NCBI GenBank assembly: GCA_938003715.1
Contig: CALKYK010000369.1
Span: 1-9,051 of the forward strand
Length of the DNA stretch: 9,051 bases
Reading direction: 5' to 3'
Source: an uncultured Gammaproteobacteria bacterium
Lineage (GTDB): Bacteria > Pseudomonadota > Gammaproteobacteria > Steroidobacterales > Woeseiaceae
Below, one piece after another: positions 1 through 6,280 of this stretch. Position 1 is the stretch's first letter, and each line of letters starts with the position of its first letter. The position numbers and the translations under genes are program-made. Below the pieces are notes generated by a model. The model was not told the DNA's origin and did not search any database. It was given only the letters and a program-made list of their open reading frames with translations.

Positions 1-1
1 T

Positions 2-985
2 CCCTCTAACATTGGGACTTTCGACGACGGCATGGCAGCGGCGGCGGGCGTCGCTCCGGTCGTCGTGCGCACGCCGCTGCTCGGGTGGGCGGCGCTGGAC
101 GAGCTGGTCGGCGCACGCATCCTTTTGAAGGCGGAAAACCTGCAGCGCACGGGTTCGTTCAAGATACGGGGTGCCTACAATTTCCTGAAGCAGCTGTCGC
201 CTGAACAGACGAAATCCGGCGTGGTCGCGTTCTCGTCGGGCAATCACGCGCAGGCGGTCGCCGCGGCTGGCACGCTGCTCGGCATCCGCACCACGATCGT
301 GATGCCCGAGGATGCGCCGCAGATCAAGATCGACAACACGCGCAAGCTCGGTGGTGAAGTGGTGCTGTACGACCGCTACACGGCCGATCGGGCGGTCATC
401 GCCGCCGAAATCGCGGCAGAGAGCGGCGCCGAACTCGTACCGTCCTACGATCACCCGTGGATCATTGCCGGCCAGGGAACCTGCGGCATCGAAATTGCCG
501 AGCAGTGTGCCGAGCTCGGCATCACCGCGGACCGCGTATACGTCAATTGTTCCGGAGGCGGGCTGACCGCTGGCGTCGCGCTGGCGATGGACGAGCTGTC
601 ACCGGTTACGCGGGTCAACCCGGTCGAACCGGAGCAGTTCGACGACACGGCGCGCTCGCTCGAGTCGGGCGAACGGGAGCTGAACGACCCGGACGCGCGC
701 ACGATCTGCGACGCGCTGATGGTCTCGCCGCCCGGCGAAATCACCTTCGCGATCAACAACGACCTCGTGGGCCGAGGCTTGTCGGTCAGCGACGACGAGG
801 TGCGCGACGCGATGCGCTATGCGTTTCGCCAGCTCAAGCTGGTCGTGGAACCAGGGGGTGCCGCATCGCTCGCCGCGGTACTCGCCGGCAAGATCGACGT
901 GCGCGGCAAAACGGTCGTTGCGGTACTGAGCGGCGGCAACGTGGACGCGGAGCTATTCGCCCGCACCGTCACGGCGGCGGACTGA
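2..985 (+). CDS. Threonine/serine dehydratase, PLP fold-type II (5' partial)
   Basis: A pyridoxal-phosphate enzyme that deaminates hydroxy-amino acids, most likely L-threonine to 2-oxobutyrate or L-serine to pyruvate. Numbered from the ATG at 32, the PLP lysine is K44 in SFKIRGA, the substrate loop SSGNHAQ is at 68-74, the phosphate-binding glycine loop SGGGLTAG starts at 174, and the C-terminal VLSGGN is present. Length (317 aa plus an upstream extension) fits the short, single-domain catabolic threonine dehydratase/serine racemase/hydroxyaspartate dehydratase group. It lacks the C-terminal ACT-like regulatory region of the roughly 500-aa biosynthetic IlvA. The frame is open to the window edge, and the upstream residues TFDDG match the usual N-terminal TFDDV-AAA segment. 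The ATG at 32 also has no Shine-Dalgarno. The true start is therefore probably outside the window. Exact substrate cannot be read from sequence; supplying 2-oxobutyrate to the nearby AHAS is an inference. Confidence 0.9.
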   Translation, partial: PSNIGTFDDGMAAAAGVAPVVVRTPLLGWAALDELVGARILLKAENLQRTGSFKIRGAYNFLKQLSPEQTKSGVVAFSSGNHAQAVAAAGTLLGIRTTIVMPEDAPQIKIDNTRKLGGEVVLYDRYTADRAVIAAEIAAESGAELVPSYDHPWIIAGQGTCGIEIAEQCAELGITADRVYVNCSGGGLTAGVALAMDELSPVTRVNPVEPEQFDDTARSLESGERELNDPDARTICDALMVSPPGEITFAINNDLVGRGLSVSDDEVRDAMRYAFRQLKLVVEPGGAASLAAVLAGKIDVRGKTVVAVLSGGNVDAELFARTVTAAD

Positions 986-996
986 TCAGAGTTTCC

Positions 997-1146
997 CTAG
1001 CAGCCTGTTGAAAAAAGTCTCAGGCGAGTGCGAGACAAGGAAAGGGCGGCCGAGAAAACGCAGTGTACACGCCAGTACATGAGGCTTTCGAGGCCGCGCT
1101 TGACGCCGTACCGCGCCGCATGAGGCTTTTTTCAATACGCTGCTAG
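997..1146. repeat. 150-bp palindromic (MITE-like) intergenic element
   Basis: Two 72-nt arms (997-1068 and 1075-1146) are inverted copies around a 6-nt centre. The outermost 26 nt match at 23 positions without gaps, and about 47 of 72 positions match over the whole arm. The left end begins CTAGCAGCCTGTTGAAAAAA; the right end is its near-complement, ending in GCTGCTAG. The centre is a perfect TGTAC/GTACA pair at 1064-1068 and 1075-1079. It carries no ORF of its own. It lies between the convergent dehydratase and ParA genes. An A6 run (1011-1016) and a T6 run (1127-1132) flank the stem, so it could act as a bidirectional terminator. The CTAG at its right end supplies the TAG stop of the ParA gene. 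From general recall, similar palindromic elements are scattered between genes in gammaproteobacteria. No target-site duplication is evident. Confidence 0.8.
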
Positions 1147-1907
1147 TTCGAGCCGACGCCAGGCTTGCGAAACAACGCCACGTTCGGCGACTGCCGGATC
1201 AGGTCGGCATCCTCGGTGCGGTAGCGGCGTTCCTGCCAGTCGTCCAGCCAGGCGACGACCTTCTCGAGCTCCTGCATGTCCTTTTTGACCTTGTACGGCT
1301 GCATCTCGCATATGCCGATGCCTTCCTCGGCCGCGTGCACGTAGTTCTGGCTGTCGCGAAGCACCGCGATGATCGGGATACCCAGGGAATCGAGGAATCG
1401 CATCAGTTTCGCAAAACTCTTCGTGTTGCTGCGGGTGCGGTTCGCGACGACCGCGAGCTTGCGATCGCGGCGATCGATCTTCGCGACCAGCAGCAGGTCG
1501 GCGATGCAGCGCGATGCCGCGTGGATGTCGATGGCCGACGGCAATACCGGGACCAGGATGCTGGTGGCATCGCGCGTCACTTCGCGGAGGTCGTCGTGGT
1601 TCAGGCTGGCCGGCGAATCGACGATCAGGTTGACCGTTTCCTGCGGCACCCGGAGCTGCCAGCTGCGAGTCGCCTGCATCGTGCGTTTGAACGCCGCGAT
1701 GCCGTGAATCGGCGGCAGCGCCACCGGGCGCCGTTCGATCCAGCTCCTGCTCGACCCCTGCGGATCGCAGTCAATGACGGCCGGGATCGGCCCGCGATTC
1801 GCGTAATAGCTCGCAAGGTTGGTCGTCAGCGTCGTCTTGCCGCACCCTCCCTTGGGATTCAGGATGACGATCTTGTTCAGATCCGGTCTGTTCGGCGTGA
1901 TCAGCAT
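1143..1907 (-). CDS. Orphan ParA-family P-loop ATPase
   Basis: A ParA/MinD-type (SIMIBI class) ATPase of about 254 aa. These proteins dimerise on ATP, bind nucleoid DNA or membrane, and position cargo. Visible motifs, numbered from the ATG at 1907: deviant Walker A KGGCGKTT with signature lysine K19, Walker A' VIDCDPQG around residues 44-51, and Walker B LIVDSP with D97. The C-terminal part is basic-acidic helical and has no membrane-targeting helix that I can recognise. A TTG 15 nt further upstream is possible, but its only purine-rich motif is 1 nt away, and a TAA lies just before it, so I chose the ATG. No parB or parS is seen next to it, so this is probably not the chromosome-segregation ParA. 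A -10-like GATAAT on the minus strand (1948-1953) precedes it without a clear -35. The stop codon lies inside the terminal repeat of the adjacent palindromic element. Confidence 0.85.
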   Translation of the reverse strand: MLITPNRPDLNKIVILNPKGGCGKTTLTTNLASYYANRGPIPAVIDCDPQGSSRSWIERRPVALPPIHGIAAFKRTMQATRSWQLRVPQETVNLIVDSPASLNHDDLREVTRDATSILVPVLPSAIDIHAASRCIADLLLVAKIDRRDRKLAVVANRTRSNTKSFAKLMRFLDSLGIPIIAVLRDSQNYVHAAEEGIGICEMQPYKVKKDMQELEKVVAWLDDWQERRYRTEDADLIRQSPNVALFRKPGVGSN

Positions 1908-2059
1908 CGGGTTCCCGTGCAAGCCCTCTTACGCAAGGATCGGCGGCATTATCGATCAATCGGCCCGGCGCCGCCGCCGCGACGCAGCACCTCGAGTCAC
2001 TGTGGGCGAAGCGGCAGGCCTATTCCTTGCGCCGGTTCACATAATACCGGACCGGGCGG

Positions 2060-2920
2060 TCAATCGCGGCGCCCGGCGCCGAGTGACAGTGCAATGCCGC
2101 CGAGCACGGCCAGCGAGGCGAGCACCAGTCGCATTGTCAACGGTTCGGCAAGGAAGACGACACCGCCGAGCGCGGCGATGGCGGGTACCGACAGCTGCAC
2201 GAGCGCGGCCTGCAGCGTTGCGAGATGCTCAAGCGCGGCGTACCAGACGACATAGCCCGCGCCCGAGGTAACTGCGCCGGAAACGACCGCAAGCAGCACG
2301 CCGCGCATGCCAACCTCCGCCGTGCCGATCGTAAGCAGGGTCAGCCCGGCGACGAACGCGAGCGACAGGAGGAAGTTCGTCGTCGTTGCCGCGAAGGCGT
2401 CGCTTTCGTGTCGGCCACGAATCGAGTACACGCCCCAGGCGATGCCCGCCAGTGCCATCAGCGCAGCGCCGCCCGGCGACGGCGCCTCGACGCCGGGCGC
2501 GAGCAGCCACACCATGCCGGCAAAGGCGATCAGCCAGCCCGACCACTGCGCCGCACTGCGGCGTTCGCCGCCGCGCAGCCCTGAGACGATCATCGTGGCC
2601 TGGACGAAGCCGAAGAGAATCAGCGCCCCGGCGCCGGCCGACAGCGAGAGATAGGCGAGCGAAAACGCGATCGCGTACGCGAACAGAGCAAATGCGGACC
2701 ACCAGCCGCCGTGACCGCGGCTGGTTGCGCCGCTACGCAGCAGACGAAACAGGAGCAGGAGCGCGACTGCCCCGGACGCGAGCCGGATCGACGTGAAGCT
2801 CGCGGCGTCGATCGCGCCGTCGCGGAGCGCCATTCGGGTCAGCAGCGAGTTGCCGGCAAACGCCAGCATCGCTGTTACGGTGAGGGCGACTGCGCGGCCG
2901 GTTCCGCCGATACTCAGCAC
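2060..2920 (-). CDS. EamA/DMT-family transporter
   Basis: An inner-membrane permease of the drug/metabolite transporter superfamily (COG0697), 286 aa. It is strongly hydrophobic with about ten predicted membrane helices, in two EamA repeats of roughly residues 10-125 and 140-280. Family-like features are the first-helix segment LAFAGNSLLTRMAL and the late segment LAEPLTMRLVLASL, which resembles the GEPLT motif of the second repeat. The start is GTG; the next in-frame ATG would cut into the first helix, so GTG is preferred although its Shine-Dalgarno is weak. It begins 24 bp after the stop of the methyltransferase gene and is probably cotranscribed with it. The substrate cannot be predicted; members export amino acids, metabolites or drugs. 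Export of branched-chain amino acids would suit the context, but nothing in the sequence shows it. Confidence 0.88.
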   Translation of the reverse strand: MLSIGGTGRAVALTVTAMLAFAGNSLLTRMALRDGAIDAASFTSIRLASGAVALLLLFRLLRSGATSRGHGGWWSAFALFAYAIAFSLAYLSLSAGAGALILFGFVQATMIVSGLRGGERRSAAQWSGWLIAFAGMVWLLAPGVEAPSPGGAALMALAGIAWGVYSIRGRHESDAFAATTTNFLLSLAFVAGLTLLTIGTAEVGMRGVLLAVVSGAVTSGAGYVVWYAALEHLATLQAALVQLSVPAIAALGGVVFLAEPLTMRLVLASLAVLGGIALSLGAGRRD

Positions 2921-2944
2921 ACCCGCTGCGCCGTCGCGCCGTTG

Positions 2945-3751
2945 TCAGTCGGCCGGCTTCCTGAGCTTGAGCAGGAAGCGATCCGTATTGCCGCGAATGC
3001 CTTCCGAGAAAACGCCCACGGTATGGTCGTCGGCCGGATTCGCGAGCAGATCGCTGTCGCCATCGATCACGAAGCCGGCTTCTTCCGCCAAGCGCACCAC
3101 GATCGCCTTGTCGATGCGATGCAGGGACCGGTTGTCGCCGTCGGGATTCCCGGCATGGTCGATGACGCCGAACACACCGCCCGGTTTCAGCGCAGCGTAT
3201 ACCGACGACAGCAGCGTCGCCGCTGCTTCCGGCGAAACCAGGTAATAGGCGTCGTGGAAGTTGAGCGCCGACAGGGCCGCGTCGTATTGCGTGCCGTCCG
3301 CGCCGATGGAAGCGAATTCGAGATCGACCCGGGTCACGTTCGGCAGTCGATTGCCGGCCAGCCTTTCGTCGAGCGCATTGCCGTAAAAGCCGTCGCGGAA
3401 CGCGAGCATCCACGGCGGATTGTGCGCCGCCACGCTGCCGTCGGGGCCCACCGCCGCTGACAGCACTTCGCTGTACCAGCCGCCCGCCGCCATCAGGTCG
3501 ATGACGTCCATGCCGGGTTCGATGCCGAGAAACGCGAGCACCTCGGCCGGCTTGCGCCCCGTATCGCGAGCGCGGTCTTCCTCCGATCGCGATGCGGCCT
3601 CGAGGCGTGCCGCGATGTCCGCCGCCGTGACGGACGGCGCAGCGGTCTCCGCTGCGTCCGGCATCGCCGGCGCTTCCGGCTCGCTCCGCCCGCAGGCGAC
3701 AGCAAGCGCCAGCGCAGCGATCAATGTCAGGTTCCGGTGTCGTCCGCTCAT
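2945..3751 (-). CDS. Exported COG4798-type SAM-dependent methyltransferase-like protein
   Basis: A 268-aa protein with a class I (Rossmann-fold) methyltransferase domain behind an export signal. Residues 1-20 have a basic n-region (GRHR), a hydrophobic core and the sequence LAVAC, so C20 may be a lipidation site. The residue at -3 is Ala rather than the preferred Leu, so ordinary signal-peptidase cleavage is also possible. A low-complexity Ala/Pro/Glu linker follows to about residue 45. The SAM-site strand is VIDLMAAGGWYSEVL (83-97), with Ala-Ala-Gly-Gly in place of the usual GxGxG. LNFHDAYY and the post-motif LKPGGVFGVIDH follow. From recall this resembles predicted methyltransferases of COG4798, whose substrate is unknown. 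An ATG 12 nt upstream also exists, but GGAG sits 6 nt before the ATG at 3751, which decides this start. It is followed by the DMT transporter. Confidence 0.82.
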   Translation of the reverse strand: MSGRHRNLTLIAALALAVACGRSEPEAPAMPDAAETAAPSVTAADIAARLEAASRSEEDRARDTGRKPAEVLAFLGIEPGMDVIDLMAAGGWYSEVLSAAVGPDGSVAAHNPPWMLAFRDGFYGNALDERLAGNRLPNVTRVDLEFASIGADGTQYDAALSALNFHDAYYLVSPEAAATLLSSVYAALKPGGVFGVIDHAGNPDGDNRSLHRIDKAIVVRLAEEAGFVIDGDSDLLANPADDHTVGVFSEGIRGNTDRFLLKLRKPAD

Positions 3752-3757
3752 GTCGCA

Positions 3758-3761
3758 CTCC
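3758..3761 (-). promoter_or_regulatory. Ribosome binding site of the methyltransferase gene
   Basis: GGAG on the minus strand, 6 nt before the ATG at 3749-3751. It overlaps the alternative upstream ATG (3761-3763), which has no Shine-Dalgarno of its own. It therefore favours the shorter 268-aa protein over a 272-aa one. Confidence 0.6.
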
Positions 3762-3790
3762 ATTCGTTTTCGTTTTGCGCGGAATCACAC

Positions 3791-3819
3791 AGCATAGCGC
3801 CGGCGATTCGCCGCAACAA
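3791..3819 (-). promoter_or_regulatory. Candidate sigma-70-like promoter for the methyltransferase-DMT pair
   Basis: On the minus strand a TTGTTG hexamer (3814-3819) is separated by exactly 17 nt from TATGCT (3791-3796). The predicted transcription start is about 30-35 nt before the methyltransferase ATG. The hexamers match consensus at only 3/6 and 4/6, so support is mainly spacing and position in the 77-bp gap after the GFA gene. If real, the methyltransferase and transporter can be expressed separately from the AHAS gene upstream. Confidence 0.3.
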
Positions 3820-3828
3820 TCCGCGCAC

Positions 3829-4248
3829 TCAGTCGCGCTGCGGGTACTCGTCCCAGCTGGCGATGTCGCCCGGCGCGCAGGACCAGTCGCTCCGCGAGGC
3901 GCAGAAAATGCGATCCGTCGCCTCGAGCTGCGGCGCCGAATCGAGCGTGCCGGCCGGAATCACGGCGAAGTTCTTTTCCGCGGCGACGCGCGGCATCGGG
4001 CTGCCGCAGTCGGCGCAGAATACGTTGCGGAAGCGTTTCGCGTCCGGCACCCGGAATTCCCGGAGCCGATCTTCGCCCGCGAGCCACTCGGCGGCCTCGA
4101 GGGACAGGATCACGTTACTGGCGTGGCCGGTGCCGTTCGCCTTGCGGCAACGACCGCAATGGCAGTGGTAGAAGGCCCGCACGCTGCCGCGAATCCGGTA
4201 CTGCACCGATCCGCAGAGACAGCTGCCTGCAAATTCCTCGCTCGCCAT
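3829..4248 (-). CDS. GFA/CENP-V-domain zinc protein
   Basis: A 139-aa protein of the GFA family (named after glutathione-dependent formaldehyde-activating enzyme). It has the complete set of seven zinc-ligand cysteines: C10 and C12 (CLCG), C29, C31 and C34 (CHCGRC), and C78 and C81 (CADC). The diagnostic CxCG-V and HCxxCRK-like context and the CG-P segment are also present. The fold is a small beta-sheet (Mss4-like) protein, presumably cytoplasmic. Most bacterial members have no proven function, and formaldehyde-glutathione chemistry should not be assumed. The frame stays open far upstream, antisense-free but inside the AHAS gene in another frame. The ATG at 4248 is chosen because GGGGG lies 5 nt before it and because family similarity begins there. 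It starts 32 bp after the AHAS stop and may be on the same transcript. Confidence 0.88.
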   Translation of the reverse strand: MASEEFAGSCLCGSVQYRIRGSVRAFYHCHCGRCRKANGTGHASNVILSLEAAEWLAGEDRLREFRVPDAKRFRNVFCADCGSPMPRVAAEKNFAVIPAGTLDSAPQLEATDRIFCASRSDWSCAPGDIASWDEYPQRD

Positions 4249-4253
4249 GTTTT

Positions 4254-4258
4254 CCCCC
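4254..4258 (-). promoter_or_regulatory. Ribosome binding site of the GFA gene
   Basis: A G5 run on the minus strand, 5 nt (AAAAC) before the ATG at 4246-4248. It favours this ATG over the in-frame ATG at 4258-4260, whose nearest GGAG is about 16 nt away. Confidence 0.5.
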
Positions 4259-4280
4259 ATCTTCGTCGGGCAGAGTCTCC

Positions 4281-6125
4281 CTAGAACATTTCGCTCGGAC
4301 CCGGTTCGTCGTCGCCGGGTTTGTCGCGGCTCCTGATGTGGTCGCCCGTGATCATCTTGTCGTAGCTCAGTCCCGGGCCGACCATCGGGTACACGCCGGC
4401 GTCGGGATCGATGATCACTTCCAGGAACGCCGGCCCGGGATGGCGGATGAACGCCTCCACGACGCCGGGCAGGTCTTCCTTCCGCTCGAGCTTGCGCGCG
4501 AACTCGAAGCCGTCGGCTTCGGCCGTCTTGACGAAGTCCTTGCGGTGCAGCGACTTGTCGCTGCCGGACATACGACCCTTGTAATAGAGTTTCTGCCACT
4601 GCCGCACCATGCCGTCACCGAAGTTGTTGAAAACGACGATCTTGACCGGCAGTCCGTAGGTTGTCGCGGTCTCCAGCTCGCCGATGTTCATGCGCATGCT
4701 GCCGTCGCCGTCGATGTCGATGACCAGGCGATCCCGCTGCGCGAACTGCGCGCCGATGGCCGCCGGCAGTCCGAAGCCCATCGTCCCCATGCTGCCGGAC
4801 GTGAGCCAGAGACGCGGCTCGCGAAAGTCGAAATACTGGGCCGCCCACATCTGGTGCTGGCCGACGCCGGTCGAGATGACCGCCTGGCCGCCGGCGATAC
4901 GATTGATTTCCTCGATGACGGCGTACGGCTGGATCAGCTCGCTTTCGCGGTCATAGTTCATGCGGTGCGCGTCTTTCAGTGCCGCGATTTCGTCGTGCCA
5001 GGTCGAGAAGGATTTCTCGAAGCCGATACGCCGGCCGTACTCCAGGAGATCGTCGAGGTCGCGCCCGAGCACGCCTACGTGGTGCCAGTTGACGCGCTTG
5101 ACCTTGCCGATTTCCGACACGTCGATGTCGAAATGCGCGATGTACTTTGCGCTGGGTGCGAATCGTTCCGGGTCGCCGGCGACGCGATCGTCGAATCGCG
5201 CACCGACTGCGATCAGGAAATCACAGTCCTCGACCGCGTAGTTTGCAAAGGCGGTGCCGTGCATGCCGAGCATGTGCAGCGACAGCGGATGCTTGGTGTC
5301 GCTCGCGCCGAGCGCCATCAGGGTGGTTGCGACCGGGATGCCGAATTCGCTGGCGAGGTGGCGCATCGACTTGGTTGCGTTGCCGTTGATGACGCCGCCG
5401 CCGGCATAGATCAGCGGTCGCTCCGATTCCGCCAGCATCCCGTAGAAGCGTTCGCAGGCTTCGTCGGATAGTCGGTTGTCGACGACCGACTGCAGGCGGG
5501 CGCGGTAGCCCGGCAGCGGCAGCGTGCCTTCTCCCCGGAACTCGCCTTCCCAGTTCTGCACGTCTTTCGGTATGTCGATGACTACCGGACCGGGCCGTCC
5601 GGTGCGCGCGATTTCGAACGCCGTTCGCATCGTCGCTTCGAGTTGTTCCGGTTTCGTGACCAGGAAAACGTGTTTGGCGATGGCGCCCATGATCGCCGTG
5701 ACCGGCGCCTCCTGGAACGCATCGGTGCCGATCGCGTGCGTCGGCACCTGGCCGCAGATGACCACGATCGGCACCGAGTCGGCCATGCAGTCCCGTACCG
5801 GGGTCACGGTGTTCGTCGCGCCGGGACCCGACGTCACCATGACCACGCCGACGTTGCCGCTCGCACGCGCGTAGCCGGCGGCCATGAAGCCGGCGCCCTG
5901 TTCGTTCGCCGGCACGATCAGCGAGATTGGCCGGTCGCCGTCGGCGCGCTGTTCGTTGTAGCGGAAAACGGCATCGTAGGTCGGCAGGATGGCACCGCCC
6001 GAATAGCCGAAGATGGTGTCGACCTTTTCGGCGGCCAGGGTCTGCACGACGATGTCCGCGCCGCTCATTCGGGTGCCGGCGAGCGGATGCCGGGCGGTTT
6101 GCCGGGCGGTGGGATCGGTAGACAT
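4281..6125 (-). CDS. ilvB: Acetolactate synthase (AHAS), large catalytic subunit
   Basis: The thiamine-diphosphate and FAD enzyme that forms 2-acetolactate from two pyruvates, or 2-aceto-2-hydroxybutyrate from pyruvate plus 2-oxobutyrate. This is the first common step of valine, leucine and isoleucine synthesis. It is about 614 aa, slightly longer than the usual 550-595. The N-terminal ThDP pyrimidine domain carries GYSGGAILP (40-48) and catalytic E75 in NEQGA. The family segments TSGPGATN and DAFQE follow, then the central domain. The C-terminal domain carries the ThDP/Mg motif GDGSMRMN (from 473) to NN (500-501), followed by GMVRQWQ. Differences from common AHAS are Asn instead of His before the catalytic Glu, PVRDCMADS in place of the usual GIATAYMDS segment, and FGDG after NN. 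The start is uncertain: ATG 6125 gives an 18-residue leader, ATG 6068 is an alternative, and both have weak Shine-Dalgarnos. The small subunit is encoded divergently 155 bp away. Confidence 0.93.
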   Translation of the reverse strand: MSTDPTARQTARHPLAGTRMSGADIVVQTLAAEKVDTIFGYSGGAILPTYDAVFRYNEQRADGDRPISLIVPANEQGAGFMAAGYARASGNVGVVMVTSGPGATNTVTPVRDCMADSVPIVVICGQVPTHAIGTDAFQEAPVTAIMGAIAKHVFLVTKPEQLEATMRTAFEIARTGRPGPVVIDIPKDVQNWEGEFRGEGTLPLPGYRARLQSVVDNRLSDEACERFYGMLAESERPLIYAGGGVINGNATKSMRHLASEFGIPVATTLMALGASDTKHPLSLHMLGMHGTAFANYAVEDCDFLIAVGARFDDRVAGDPERFAPSAKYIAHFDIDVSEIGKVKRVNWHHVGVLGRDLDDLLEYGRRIGFEKSFSTWHDEIAALKDAHRMNYDRESELIQPYAVIEEINRIAGGQAVISTGVGQHQMWAAQYFDFREPRLWLTSGSMGTMGFGLPAAIGAQFAQRDRLVIDIDGDGSMRMNIGELETATTYGLPVKIVVFNNFGDGMVRQWQKLYYKGRMSGSDKSLHRKDFVKTAEADGFEFARKLERKEDLPGVVEAFIRHPGPAFLEVIIDPDAGVYPMVGPGLSYDKMITGDHIRSRDKPGDDEPGPSEMF

Positions 6126-6280
6126 GCGGCCGTCGAGGAAAATGGGATAAGTTGCGGATTTTGGTCGAGTGTTTACTAATTTCTGATGCATTGCAATACT
6201 CGTGCCGACGCGTTGCAGCGCGGCATCGCGGCGCGAAAAAGTTTCACTCGAACTCAATCGACAGGCGGGGAATACGAGCA
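6126..6280. promoter_or_regulatory. Divergent ilvB/ilvN intergenic control region
   Basis: This 155-bp region separates the divergently transcribed AHAS subunit genes and must hold the start signals for at least one of them. Its middle (about 6150-6200) is AT-rich compared with the surrounding GC-rich DNA. It contains the perfect palindromes ATGCAT (6186-6191) and ATTGCAAT (6190-6197), which overlap and are plausible but unproven operator sites. I see no convincing -35/-10 pair for the minus-strand ilvB. No T-box, leader-peptide attenuator or intrinsic terminator is evident. Both AHAS reading frames stay open across parts of this region without a supported start. Confidence 0.5.
6152..6180 (+). 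promoter_or_regulatory. Candidate promoter for ilvN-proBA
   Basis: TTGCGG (6152-6157) and ACTAAT (6175-6180) are separated by exactly 17 nt, matching sigma-70 spacing, with 3/6 and 4/6 consensus bases. It would give a leader of roughly 95 nt before the ilvN GTG. The overlapping palindromes ATGCAT and ATTGCAAT lie just downstream at the expected transcription start. Support is spacing and context only. Confidence 0.3.

Noticed and set aside
32..985. Naming the dehydratase ilvA because AHAS genes are near.
   Set aside because: It lacks the C-terminal regulatory domain of biosynthetic IlvA and is separated by several unrelated genes; substrate is uncertain within the family.
987..1000. A 13/14 match between 987-1000 and 4271-4284 (CAGAGTYTCCCTAG), which might look like an insertion site of the palindromic element.
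   Set aside because: A one-mismatch 14-mer pair is expected by chance several times in 9 kb, and no element is present at the second site.
2032..2050. Small hairpin (CCGGT/ACCGG, 9-nt loop) after the DMT gene as a terminator.
   Set aside because: The stem is only 5 bp and there is no T run on the transcribed strand.
4249..4599. N-terminal extension of the GFA protein to 256 aa.
   Set aside because: The extra part is an alternative frame of the AHAS 3' end. GFA similarity and a G5 ribosome binding site begin at ATG 4248.
4338..5471. A 377-aa plus-strand open frame antisense to the AHAS gene; also long antisense frames at 2733-3788 and 7874-9019.
   Set aside because: Composition is typical of GC-rich shadow frames (Arg-, Ala-, Asp-, His-rich, no domains), and each lies opposite a clearly conserved gene.
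6126..6257. A 44-residue N-terminal extension of the AHAS large subunit beyond ATG 6125.
   Set aside because: The added residues have no family similarity and would occupy most of the intergenic region that must hold promoters.
6152..6280. A leader-peptide-like stretch rich in Leu, Ile and Val (reading from TTG 6152) before ilvN, reminiscent of ilv attenuator leaders.
   Set aside because: It is in frame with ilvN with no stop before the GTG, has no ribosome binding site, overlaps the candidate promoter, and no terminator/antiterminator stems follow.
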